DNA of 64,000 nucleotides from Microtetraspora malaysiensis. Its GTDB lineage: Bacteria > Actinomycetota > Actinomycetes > Streptosporangiales > Streptosporangiaceae. The DNA is taken from assembly GCF_001528665.1 (NCBI RefSeq), contig NZ_BBYJ01000023.1, positions 62,001-126,000 on the forward strand, in the 5' to 3' direction. Shown piece after piece: positions 31,848-40,579 of the stretch. Under the pieces are notes generated by a model. That model made no database searches, had not been told where the DNA came from, and saw nothing but the letters and a program-made list of their open reading frames with translations. A program made the translations under genes and the position numbers. Within the stretch, counting starts at the first letter, position 1, and each line of letters begins with the position of its first letter.

Positions 31848-32960
31848 TCACGTCCGCGCGGCCAGGTCGCGATCCACGATCACCGCCACCTTGCCCGGTA
31901 CGCCACGGCCCGCCTTCAGCGACTGCAGTCCCGCGTTGATCGCGTCGACGGTGCTGTCGATGGTCTGGCTGACGTGTGGGACCACAAGTCCCTGCGTCGC
32001 CCACTCCATCGCCAGAGCCATCCCACGGTGGAGAAAGGCGCGCGCCTCGCTGTCGAGCGTGGCGGGTTCGGAGAAGTAGCGCAGCAGGTTGACGTTGACA
32101 TGCTCGGCGCCCCGCTCGGCCAGGATGGCATCCACCGGGCTGCGCGTTTCGACCAGGCGTGTCGTCTTGCCGGGGCCGACGCCCAGCACGATCCAGCTGC
32201 CGCCCCGCCGGACGGTCTTCGCGGTCTCGGCGAAGCTCTGCTCGCTGTAGGTGGCGTCAAAGACGAGGTCAACGCCCCGCCCGCTGGTCAGCTTCGCGAT
32301 TTCGGTGGCGATGTCGTCGCGCTTGTAATTGAAAACGTGATGGGCGCCGGACTGCCGGGACAGCGCCATCGATTGGGGCGTGCTGCCGCTGCTGATGACT
32401 GGTCCGGCCCCCAGGGCACGCGCCGCCATCTGTACGGCGAGATGCCCGACGCCGCCCCCACCGCCCGGGATATAGACCGTGTCACCGGCCCGGACGGCCT
32501 GGTAAAGGCCTATGAAAGCGGACAGGAAGCACATCGGAAGCGCCGCCGCGTCGCGGAAGCTCAGGGAGGGCGGCTTGGGGACGGTGAGGAATTGGCGTGC
32601 GACGGCATAGCCGCCTTCCCCTCCGCTGCCGCCTGTTGCGACCCAGCCGCCATCACCGTTCAAATCGGCCATGGCCGCCACCGCGTCGCCGACGGCTACG
32701 CCTCTCACACCATTGCCCACCGCGACCACGACGCCGGCCATGTCAAGACCGAGAACGACGGGGGGCGTCCGTCCCATGAAATTGAGGTCGGCCAGCTTGT
32801 ACTCCAGCGGGTTGAGCGACGAGGCGGCGACGCGGATCAGAACCTGGTCGGCCGCCGGCTGCGGCACCGGAACACGCACCGCCTCAAGTGGCAGCCCAGC
32901 TCGGTCTCTTGTGTACCCGACGCCGAGGAACGTCTCCGGGATCGTCTGAATCTGCTTCAT
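31848..32960 (-). CDS. Zinc-free MDR family oxidoreductase
   Basis: The 370-residue product has a GroES-like domain (about 1-150, with SSLNPLEYKLAD and LGLDMAGVVVAVG) and a nucleotide-binding domain with GDTVYIPGGGGGVGHLAVQM. No cysteine or histidine pattern for catalytic zinc is present, so it belongs with quinone oxidoreductase / alkenal reductase types. The substrate is unknown. ATG 32960 fits the family; an upstream in-frame ATG adds five residues. No operon partner is evident. Confidence 0.85.
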   Translation of the reverse strand: MKQIQTIPETFLGVGYTRDRAGLPLEAVRVPVPQPAADQVLIRVAASSLNPLEYKLADLNFMGRTPPVVLGLDMAGVVVAVGNGVRGVAVGDAVAAMADLNGDGGWVATGGSGGEGGYAVARQFLTVPKPPSLSFRDAAALPMCFLSAFIGLYQAVRAGDTVYIPGGGGGVGHLAVQMAARALGAGPVISSGSTPQSMALSRQSGAHHVFNYKRDDIATEIAKLTSGRGVDLVFDATYSEQSFAETAKTVRRGGSWIVLGVGPGKTTRLVETRSPVDAILAERGAEHVNVNLLRYFSEPATLDSEARAFLHRGMALAMEWATQGLVVPHVSQTIDSTVDAINAGLQSLKAGRGVPGKVAVIVDRDLAART

Positions 32961-33149
32961 GTTTCGCTCCCCCACCTGATGACACGCCGGCCCGCGACGG
33001 CCGGCAGGACGGGTGCGATTCCGCTTCCTACCCCCTTGTCGCCTGCGGTGCCGGATGCCGAAGGCAAAGGTTCAGGGACCACCTGACGCATGGACTCAGC
33101 CGCCCCCTGGACTGGCCGGCCTCGCTGGTGAGACACAGATTCGGCAGCC

Positions 33150-34373
33150 TTAGAAGTTCCGCATCCGGCGCAGCGGCGACAGCAGCAGGGGCGCCAGGCT
33201 GAGTAGCTGCGCCAGCACCAGCCCCCAGAGGCCGCCGCGCGTGCCGTACAGCTCGCCGAGCAGGCCGCCCGCGGTGGCGCCGAAGGGCATCACGCCCCAG
33301 GCGATGAACCTGGTCGAGGCCGTCACCCTGCCGAGCAGATGGTCTGGGGTGATCGCCTGCCGATAGCTCGCCTGGGCCACGTTGTAGAGCACCCCGCCCG
33401 TCGCCGTGATCAGGGTGGCGACGACGAACCAGGACAGCCCCCAGCCCGCGCCGGTGAGTGGAATCAGCAGCGCGAAGGGGGTGCAGACGGTCGGGGCCAG
33501 CCAGACAAGTCTGGCCTGACCGATCCGTCCGGCCAGACGGCCCGAGGTCACAGCCCCCAGCAAACCGCCCGCGGCACCCGCCATGAGCAGCATGCCGTAC
33601 AGACCAGGGCTGACGCCGACCGTGCGGATCAGGAACAGCACCTGCAGCACGGCGATCGCCGAGGTACAGAAGTTGGAGATGGCCGCGCTGGTGGCGGTGG
33701 CCCGCAGGGCGGGATCTCGCAGCACGAAGGCCAGGCCCTCCCGGATCTCACTCCAGAGCCCTCGGCGTTCGGCCGTACGATCTTCCAGCGCCTCGCGCGC
33801 GTCGATCTTGCGCAGACAGAGCGCGGAGGCGAGATAGCTGAACACGTCGGCCAGCAGCGCGACGGGCCCGCCCACCAGTTGGACGGTCCAGCCGCCGACG
33901 CCGGGCCCCGCGACCCGCGACAGCCCCGCTACCGACTCGATCGCGCCGTTACCTCCGATGAGCTGGTCCTTGCCGAGCAGGGTCGGCAGGAAACTGCGGT
34001 AGGCCACGTCGAAGAACACCGTGGCCGCGCTCAGCCCGAACGCCACCACGTACAGGTGCGGCAGCGTGAGCAGGCCCAGCCACCAGGCGACGGGGAGCGT
34101 CAGCAGGAGCGCCGCCCTGGCAAGATCGGCGGCGACCAGGATGGGACGGCGGCGCAGCCGGTCCACCCATACCCCTGCGGGCAGGCCGATCAGCAGGAAA
34201 GCGGCCTGCTGCGCGGCGTTGAGCAGGCCGGTGTCCAGGGCACCGGCCCGGAGCGCGACGACAGCGGTCAGCGGCAGTGCCACCAGCGTGATCTGGGTGC
34301 CCGTATGACTGATCGCGTCCGCGGCGAGCAGCCACCGGAAGTTCCGGTTCTGGTGGAGGGCGGGGGAGGCCAC
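33150..34373 (-). CDS. MFS transporter (MFS_3 / enterobactin-exporter-like)
   Basis: The 407-residue protein has twelve membrane helices and the MFS_3 layout: NFRWLLAADAISHTGTQITL at the N-terminus, the loop 2-3 motif GVWVDRLRRRPIL, and a second-half basic loop SGRLAGRIGQARL. Such carriers export siderophores, macrolides or other small molecules; the substrate is not predictable. The gene stands alone between the dehydrogenase and the glp operon, with its promoter probably in 34374-34460. Confidence 0.9.
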   Translation of the reverse strand: MASPALHQNRNFRWLLAADAISHTGTQITLVALPLTAVVALRAGALDTGLLNAAQQAAFLLIGLPAGVWVDRLRRRPILVAADLARAALLLTLPVAWWLGLLTLPHLYVVAFGLSAATVFFDVAYRSFLPTLLGKDQLIGGNGAIESVAGLSRVAGPGVGGWTVQLVGGPVALLADVFSYLASALCLRKIDAREALEDRTAERRGLWSEIREGLAFVLRDPALRATATSAAISNFCTSAIAVLQVLFLIRTVGVSPGLYGMLLMAGAAGGLLGAVTSGRLAGRIGQARLVWLAPTVCTPFALLIPLTGAGWGLSWFVVATLITATGGVLYNVAQASYRQAITPDHLLGRVTASTRFIAWGVMPFGATAGGLLGELYGTRGGLWGLVLAQLLSLAPLLLSPLRRMRNF

Positions 34374-34460
34374 CCGCGATGATCACAAGTGATGACAGAG
34401 TGTGTCAAGGCGCCATGGTCGCCTGCCGCGTTGTCTGACCTCCCGCTCCTTGCCCGCAGA

Positions 34461-35924
34461 TCAGGCCAGGCCGAACGAGCGGGACAGGGCGTCCTTCCAG
34501 GCGCGGCGTTCGCTTTCCCGCCGGTCCGCCGACCACCGGGGCTCCCATTCGTCGTCCGTGCCGACCAGGCCGCGCACTTCCTCGGTGGAGCCCCACACCC
34601 CGGCCGCCAGCCCGGCGGCGAACGCGGCCCCGAGCGCGGTGCTCTCCCGGCTCGCGGCCCGGCTGACCGGCAGGCCGAGGACGTCGGCCTGCGCCTGCAT
34701 GCACACGGCGCTGCGGGTGACCCCGCCGTCCACGCGGAGCGCGGCGGGCTCGACGTCCATCGCGTCCAGCACGTCGGCGGTCTGGTGGGCGATCGCCTCC
34801 AGGGCGGCGCGGGCGACGTGGGCGCGGCCGATGGCCGCGGTCAGCCCGACCAGCACGCCCCGGGCGTCGGCGCGCCAGTGCGGGCTGAACAGCCCGGAGA
34901 ACGCGGGGACCAGGTAGACCCCCTCCGTGGAGGCCACGGTGTCGGCGAGCGTGCTCGCCTCCTCCAGGTCGCCGATGACGCCGAGGCTGTCACGCAGCCA
35001 CCGGATCAGCGACCCGGCCACGGGCACCGCGCCCTCGATGGCGTACGTCCGCCCGTGCCGGCCCAGGTCGTATCCGAGGGTGCCGAGCAGGCCGGTGGCC
35101 GAGCCCGGCCGCTCCCCGGTGTTCATCAGCAGGAAGCTGCCGGTGCCGTAGGTGTTCTTGGCCTCGCCCGGCCGTACGCAGCCGTGCCCGAGCAGCGCCG
35201 CGTGCTGGTCGCCGAGCACGGCCCGGATCGGCAGGCCGCCAGGGCCGGCCGCGGCACCGGGATCGATCGTGATCTCGGCCAGTGCGGCGGCCGGGACGCC
35301 GAACAGCTCCAGGAGCTCGGGATCCCATGCCGAGGTCTCCAGACCGGCGAGCTGGGTGCGGCTCGCGTTGGTCGGGTCGGTGAGGTGCACGGGGGCGTCG
35401 AGCAGGTGGCGCAGCAGCCAGGAGTCGATCGTGCCCAGCGCCGCCGACCCGCTCTCGGCCGCCGCCCGCAGGCCGTCCACCTCGTCGATCAGCCAGCGCA
35501 TCTTCACGGCGGAGAAGTAGGTGGCGAACGGCAGGCCGGTGCGGTGGACGACCTCCGCCTCCCGTCCGGTGGCGTGGGCTCGGGCGACGAGCTCGGCCGT
35601 ACGGGTGTCGTGCCAGACCACGGCGGGGCTGAGCGCCTTCCCCGACGCGCGGTCCCAGGCGAGCGTGGTCTCCCGCTGGTTGGTCAGCCCGACGGCCGCC
35701 AGGTCGGTGACGGCGAGCCGGGCCTCCCGCAGCGCCTGGTCGATCACCGCGCGGGTCCGGAGCAGGATCTCCTCGGGGTCCTGCTCCGTCCAGCCGGGCC
35801 GGGGGTGGCGCTGGCCGTGCTCGGCCTGGGCGTGGGCGACCACCGTGCCGCGCTCGTCGTACACGAGGAAGCGGGTGCTGGTCGTGCCCTGGTCGATGGC
35901 GCCGACCAGCGCGCCTCTACTCAT
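34461..35924 (-). CDS. glpK: Glycerol kinase
   Basis: The 487-residue FGGY kinase phosphorylates glycerol to glycerol-3-phosphate. Typical signatures are VGAIDQGTTSTRFLVYD, LTNQRETTLAWD (substrate-binding Arg-Glu), a DSWLL loop, TDPTNASRTQLAGL and VLGDQHAALLGHG. It is the last gene of a long minus-strand operon directly after glpD, whose stop it overlaps by 8 bases. A GTG at 35936 is an alternative start adding four residues. The association with a sugar-acid operon rather than with a glpF facilitator is uncommon. Confidence 0.93.
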   Translation of the reverse strand: MSRGALVGAIDQGTTSTRFLVYDERGTVVAHAQAEHGQRHPRPGWTEQDPEEILLRTRAVIDQALREARLAVTDLAAVGLTNQRETTLAWDRASGKALSPAVVWHDTRTAELVARAHATGREAEVVHRTGLPFATYFSAVKMRWLIDEVDGLRAAAESGSAALGTIDSWLLRHLLDAPVHLTDPTNASRTQLAGLETSAWDPELLELFGVPAAALAEITIDPGAAAGPGGLPIRAVLGDQHAALLGHGCVRPGEAKNTYGTGSFLLMNTGERPGSATGLLGTLGYDLGRHGRTYAIEGAVPVAGSLIRWLRDSLGVIGDLEEASTLADTVASTEGVYLVPAFSGLFSPHWRADARGVLVGLTAAIGRAHVARAALEAIAHQTADVLDAMDVEPAALRVDGGVTRSAVCMQAQADVLGLPVSRAASRESTALGAAFAAGLAAGVWGSTEEVRGLVGTDDEWEPRWSADRRESERRAWKDALSRSFGLA

Positions 35925-37587
35925 GTCCCGACTCACGTACGGCCTGCCGGGACAGGTCGGCCATCAGGGACGCGGCCTCCCGGTCGTCCGAGACGGCCAG
36001 CGCCTCCCGCTCGGCGCGCACCTGCCGCAGGTAGTCGTCGACCTCGGCGCTGACGCGTTCGCCGGACCAGCCGAGTTCGGCCGCCATCAGGGCGGCGGCG
36101 TCCGCGGCGGCGGTCTCGCCCCGGTCGGGCGTCTCCGTCGCCACGCGCAGCCGCCGGACCAGCACGTCCGCGAGGTGGCGGGCCTTCTCGTGCCGTGCCG
36201 CCCACACGACCTCGGCGCGCAGGTGGCGCGGCGCGCCGGCCAGCGGCTCCAGCAGGCCGGGTACGGCACGGGCCTGGTCGAGCAGGTCCTCGGTCTCGTC
36301 GCCGTACCGGCGCAGGAGGCGGCCGATCGCGGCCGAGTCGAGTCCGCTGCGCTCGGCCAGCCGTTCGGCGCCGGCGCGGGTGGCGGCATACCAGGCCGCG
36401 CCGAGCAGCGGAAGGCGGTGAGTCTGCGAGGGCGCGATCTCCTCGCCCTGGAACGCGGCGTCCACGGCGTCGGCGGCCATGACCCGGTAGGTGGTGAGCT
36501 TCCCGCCGGCCACGGCGAACACGCCGGGCGCCTGCCGGACGACGACGTGTTCCCTGCTGATGGACGCGGTGGAGCCCGCCGACTTCGCGCTCACCAGCGG
36601 CCGGACCCCGGCGTACGTGCTGATCACGTCGGCCCGCCCGATCGGGCGCGCGAGCAGCCGGTTGGCCTGGCCGATCAGGTAGTCGACGTCGGCGGAGGTG
36701 GCGGCCACCTCGCCGGGCGCGGCCGGCCAGGGGGTGTCGGTCGTGCCGACGATGACCCGGTCGCCCCAGGGGATCAGGAACAGCACGCTGTTCGGCGTAC
36801 GGCCGATCACCGCGGTGGAGGTCTCGATGGCGGACCGGTCGACGACCAGGTGCACGCCCTTGGACATGGCCACTCTCAGCCCGCCGGAGAGGCCGAACCG
36901 TTCCCCGGCCAGGCCGGTCCACGGGCCGACCGCGAAAAGCACCCGGCGCGGGCGGAGCCGTACCTGCTCGCCCGTCTCGGCGTCGGCCACCTCGACGAGC
37001 GGCCGGTCTCCTTCGGTGCGGACCGCGTCCACCCGGGCCCCCGGCACGATCAGCGCGCCGTGCCGTTCGGCGGTGCGGGCCAATGCCACGGTGAGCCGGG
37101 CGTCGTCCACCTGCGCGTCGAAGTAGCGGATCGCGCCGGTCACGCGGCCAGGGTGGAGGGCGGGGGCTTGGGCGAGGGTGGAGGCCCGGCCGAGGTGCCG
37201 GTGCCGGGGCACGCCGGAGGCGCCGGCCAGGGCGTCGTAGAGCGCCAGTCCGGCGCCCATGTACGCCCGCTCCCACGCGGGCCGGGTCAGCGGGCAGAGG
37301 AACGGCACCGGCCGGACCAGATGCGGCGCGATCCGTTCCAGCAGCAGCCGGCGCTCCCGCAACGCCTCTCTGACCAGCCCGAACTGGAACTGTTCCAGGT
37401 AGCGCAGCCCGCCGTGGACCAGGCGGCTGGACCGGCTGGACGTGCCGGAGCCGAGGTCCCCCTGCTCCACGAGCCCGACCCGCAGCCCCCGGGAGGCGGC
37501 GTCGAGCGCGGCGCCGCAGCCCGTCACTCCGCCGCCGACCACCAGCAGGTCGAGCGGCGCGTCGGCCAGCTCCGCCAGGGAACTCAT
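35917..37587 (-). CDS. glpD: Glycerol-3-phosphate dehydrogenase, FAD-dependent
   Basis: The 556-residue product oxidises glycerol-3-phosphate to dihydroxyacetone phosphate and passes electrons to quinone at the membrane. The FAD-binding motif LLVVGGGVTGCGAALDAASR is at the N-terminus, followed by SSRSSRLVHGGLRYLEQF, and a C-terminal helical DAO_C domain from about residue 410. It overlaps the upstream Gfo/Idh gene by 4 bases (ATGA) and the downstream glpK by 8 bases, so the three are translationally coupled. Confidence 0.95.
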   Translation of the reverse strand: MSSLAELADAPLDLLVVGGGVTGCGAALDAASRGLRVGLVEQGDLGSGTSSRSSRLVHGGLRYLEQFQFGLVREALRERRLLLERIAPHLVRPVPFLCPLTRPAWERAYMGAGLALYDALAGASGVPRHRHLGRASTLAQAPALHPGRVTGAIRYFDAQVDDARLTVALARTAERHGALIVPGARVDAVRTEGDRPLVEVADAETGEQVRLRPRRVLFAVGPWTGLAGERFGLSGGLRVAMSKGVHLVVDRSAIETSTAVIGRTPNSVLFLIPWGDRVIVGTTDTPWPAAPGEVAATSADVDYLIGQANRLLARPIGRADVISTYAGVRPLVSAKSAGSTASISREHVVVRQAPGVFAVAGGKLTTYRVMAADAVDAAFQGEEIAPSQTHRLPLLGAAWYAATRAGAERLAERSGLDSAAIGRLLRRYGDETEDLLDQARAVPGLLEPLAGAPRHLRAEVVWAARHEKARHLADVLVRRLRVATETPDRGETAAADAAALMAAELGWSGERVSAEVDDYLRQVRAEREALAVSDDREAASLMADLSRQAVRESGHE

Positions 37588-38645
37588 CGGCCGGTCACCG
37601 CCGGGGCGGCCGCCCGGCCGGTGCGGGCCGACTCCTGCGCCGCGAGCGCGAAGGCCAGCACCTCCCGGCCCTGCTCACCGGTGAGCGCGGGCGGGGTGCC
37701 GTTGAGTAGGGCGTCCACGAAGTGCCGCCCGGAGCGGACGAAGCTCGTCTCCCAGCCGGTCGGCATGTCGTCGTACTTGGTGGTGACGCCGTCGCGGTGC
37801 AGGACGACCGGGGCGACGTCGAGCATCCTGCCGTGGCCACGCGTGACCCAGATGACGCCGCGGGTTCCGGTGATCTCCACCCGGTCGTCCTGGGCGTAGT
37901 GCACGGTGTCCAGCTTGAGCTCGGGTGAGTGGACGACCTCCAGCGAGCCGACCGCGCCGTCCGGATGCGTCCAGCTCACCAGGGACGGCGCGTCGAGCAG
38001 CCCGTCGTACGTGCTGCCGATGAACGCGTGGACCCGGTCGGCCAGGCCGAGGAAATGCCAGGCGATGGCGAACTTGTGGTGCCCGTCGTCGAAGACCAGC
38101 GGACCGCCGCCGCACTGCTCCGGATCGATCCGCCAGGCGCTGGCGGCGGCGGGCACCTCCCAGGCGGTGGGGCTCCAGCCCGGGTTGGACTTGAGCCGGA
38201 TGCTCCGTACCTCGCCGATCTCGCCGGCCTCGATCAGCTCCTTGGCCCGCTGGATGGGCGGGTAGAAGACGAAGTTCTCGAACACCTTGAAGACGACGCC
38301 GCGCTCGGCGGCCCGGGCGATCATCGCGTCGGCGTCGGCCAGGCTCGTCGCCATCGGCTTCTGCAGCGAGACGTGCTTGCCGGCGTCCATCGCGTCGAGG
38401 GCCACGCGGGCGTGCAGGTGGTGGGGGACGAGGATCTCCACCATGTCGACGTCGTCCCGGGCCAGAAGTTCGCGGTAGTCGGCGTGCCGGTCCTGCTCGG
38501 CCACTCCCCAGGCCGCCCCGCGGGTGTCGCGGTTGTCCGCCACGGGGTCGCAGACGGCCGTGATCACCGCCTCGGGGTGCTCCAGGTACGCCTGGGCGTG
38601 CAGGTCGGAGATGCGGCCGCAGCCGATGATGCCTACGCGGATCAC
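37584..38645 (-). CDS. Gfo/Idh/MocA family oxidoreductase
   Basis: The 353-residue NAD(P)-dependent enzyme has an N-terminal Rossmann motif (IRVGIIGCGRISDLHAQAYL), the catalytic-lysine region HVSLQKPMATSLADAD (the usual EKP is here QKP) and a C-terminal beta-sheet domain. Family members oxidise or reduce sugars, inositols and sugar acids. Lying between the sugar ABC permeases and glpD, it probably acts early on the imported polyol or sugar. It overlaps glpD by 4 bases. Confidence 0.9.
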   Translation of the reverse strand: MIRVGIIGCGRISDLHAQAYLEHPEAVITAVCDPVADNRDTRGAAWGVAEQDRHADYRELLARDDVDMVEILVPHHLHARVALDAMDAGKHVSLQKPMATSLADADAMIARAAERGVVFKVFENFVFYPPIQRAKELIEAGEIGEVRSIRLKSNPGWSPTAWEVPAAASAWRIDPEQCGGGPLVFDDGHHKFAIAWHFLGLADRVHAFIGSTYDGLLDAPSLVSWTHPDGAVGSLEVVHSPELKLDTVHYAQDDRVEITGTRGVIWVTRGHGRMLDVAPVVLHRDGVTTKYDDMPTGWETSFVRSGRHFVDALLNGTPPALTGEQGREVLAFALAAQESARTGRAAAPAVTGR

Positions 38646-38665
38646 TGGAACTCCTGAATCTTTGT

Positions 38666-39544
38666 CTAGCCCTTGACCGCCCCGGCCGTGAGACCGGCGA
38701 TGAAGTGCTTCTGGAAGGCGATGAAGATCGCGACTGTGGGAAGGCTGGCGAGCACGGCCATGGCCGCCTGCACGCCGTACGCGACGGAGAACTGGCCCTG
38801 CTGCTGCAGGATGCCGACCATCACCGTGCGCATGGTGTCCGAACGGGTGAAGACCAGCGGGTAGAGGAAGTCGTTCCAGATGAAGGTGAACTGGAGCGTG
38901 GCGAGGGCCGCCAGGGCGGGCCGGGTCATCGGCAGCACGATGGAGGCCAGGATGCGCGGCTCACTGGCACCGTCCACCAGGCCGGCCGCTCGCAGCTCCA
39001 TCGGCAGGCTGCGGAAGAAATTACGCATGACCAGCGTGCACAGGGAGATCCCGTAGCCGGAGTGCACGATGATCATCGGCCACAGGGTGTCGTACAGGCC
39101 GGTCGCGTTGAACCCCTGGAACAGCGGGATCAGCAGGATCTGCGGCGGCACGAACAGCCCGGCGAGCAGGAAGAACCCGATGAGTTCCCCGCCCCGGGGC
39201 CGCAGCACGGCGATCGTGTATCCGGCGAGGGTGCCCAGCGCCACCGAGATCGCCGTCGCCGGCACCGTCACGAGGACCGAGTTGAGCAGGTAGCGCCCGG
39301 TGCTGCCGACCGTGAACGCCTGCAGGTAGTTGTCCAGCGTGAGGTTGCCGCTGGGCGCCCACAGGCCGTTGGCGGCGATGTCGGCGTCCGATTTGAGCGA
39401 GGTGTACAGCACGCCCAGGCAGGGGACGAGGAACAGCACCGCGAACCCCAGCAGCGCCGCCACCAGCGGCGCTTTCGACGAGCGCTCCCGCGCGCCGGCC
39501 GCCGCCGGGATCGCGGCCCGGCCGGCCAGAACGGTCTCAGGCAT
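38666..39544 (-). CDS. ABC sugar permease, MalG type
   Basis: The 292-residue membrane protein has six helices and the CUT1 inner-membrane EAA loop (RAAGLVDGASEPRILASIVLP), which docks to the ATPase. It is the second permease of the carbohydrate importer; its start overlaps the first permease gene by 8 bases. No ATP-binding gene is present in the operon, so a shared MsiK-like ATPase elsewhere would be needed. Confidence 0.94.
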   Translation of the reverse strand: MPETVLAGRAAIPAAAGARERSSKAPLVAALLGFAVLFLVPCLGVLYTSLKSDADIAANGLWAPSGNLTLDNYLQAFTVGSTGRYLLNSVLVTVPATAISVALGTLAGYTIAVLRPRGGELIGFFLLAGLFVPPQILLIPLFQGFNATGLYDTLWPMIIVHSGYGISLCTLVMRNFFRSLPMELRAAGLVDGASEPRILASIVLPMTRPALAALATLQFTFIWNDFLYPLVFTRSDTMRTVMVGILQQQGQFSVAYGVQAAMAVLASLPTVAIFIAFQKHFIAGLTAGAVKG

Positions 39545-40412
39545 GCCGGTCCCTCCACGAGTTCCAGGCGAAGAACAGTCCGATGATCACGATCGAGACG
39601 ACGAACAGGACGATGGACACCGCGCTGCCGTAGCCGAAGTCGTAGGTCTTGAACGACACGCGGTAGGCGAGCACGGCGAGCGTCTCGGTCTGCCGGAACG
39701 GTCCACCGCCGGTCATGACGTACACGATGTCGAAGCTCTTCAGCGCGTTGATCAGGCTGAGCGAGGTGACCACGACGAACGACGGCCGCAGGGCGGGCAG
39801 CACGACCGCGCGCAGCCGCTGCCAGGCGCCGGCGCCGTCCACCTGCGCCGCCTCGGTCAGGTCACGCGAGACCCCGGTGAGACCGGCCAGGAAGATGACC
39901 ATGGCCAGGGTCACCTGCTGCCAGCCCCAGGCCACCATCACCGCCCACAGGGCCGTGTTCGGGTCGGACAGCCAGGCGTGTCCCCACGACCCCAGCCCCA
40001 GCGCGTTGAGCACGATGTTGAGCAGGCCGTCCTCGGGCCGGTAGATCCAGAACCAGATCTGGCCGACCACCACGAGGGACAGCGCGAGCGGCAGGAAGAA
40101 GAACGATTTGATCAGCTTGGCGAACCGCGTGATGCGGTTCAACGCCAGTGCGAGCGCGAGACCCACCGTGGTGGGCACCACCACGGCCGCCACCGTCCAG
40201 ATCAGCGTGTTCCGCAGCGCGCGTAGAAAGCTCGGGTCCGCGGCCATCCGGCGGAACTGGTCCAGCCCGACGAAGTCACCGCCGCCGACCGCGTGCCAGT
40301 CGGTGAAGCCGTGGGCGAAGGAGTACAGCGCCGGCCACACGACAGTGATCCCGTACGCGAGGAGCGGTGCGGCGAGGAACCCCCAGGCCCACCAGGTGCG
40401 CCGGATCGTCAT
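39537..40412 (-). CDS. ABC sugar permease, MalF type
   Basis: The 291-residue membrane protein has six helices and an EAA loop (LTEAAQVDGAGAWQRLRAVV, then LPALRPS). It pairs with the following MalG-type permease. It is separated from the upstream binding-protein gene by 167 bases with a strong hairpin, a usual place for differential expression in such operons. Confidence 0.94.
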   Translation of the reverse strand: MTIRRTWWAWGFLAAPLLAYGITVVWPALYSFAHGFTDWHAVGGGDFVGLDQFRRMAADPSFLRALRNTLIWTVAAVVVPTTVGLALALALNRITRFAKLIKSFFFLPLALSLVVVGQIWFWIYRPEDGLLNIVLNALGLGSWGHAWLSDPNTALWAVMVAWGWQQVTLAMVIFLAGLTGVSRDLTEAAQVDGAGAWQRLRAVVLPALRPSFVVVTSLSLINALKSFDIVYVMTGGGPFRQTETLAVLAYRVSFKTYDFGYGSAVSIVLFVVSIVIIGLFFAWNSWRDRHA

Positions 40413-40522
40413 CCGCGCGTGCCTCCTTTCTGTCGAGGGGTGTGTGCTCGTCGCGCCGGCGTCCGGCGGCCGCTGAGCATGAATAGGATTTCGGGATTTT
40501 TAGGGATATTTCGGGCGGTCAA

Positions 40523-40557
40523 GGTCCGGGCGCCGCATGGTGGACGGCACCCGGACC
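40523..40557 (-). terminator. Intercistronic hairpin after the binding-protein gene
   Basis: A 13-bp inverted repeat with one mismatch (40523-40535 with 40545-40557, 9-base loop) lies 22 bases after the binding-protein stop. It has no T run, so it probably stabilises the 3' end of the binding-protein mRNA or stops part of the transcripts before the permeases. Confidence 0.6.
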
Positions 40558-40579
40558 GCCGCCGATCAGAAGTCGCCGA

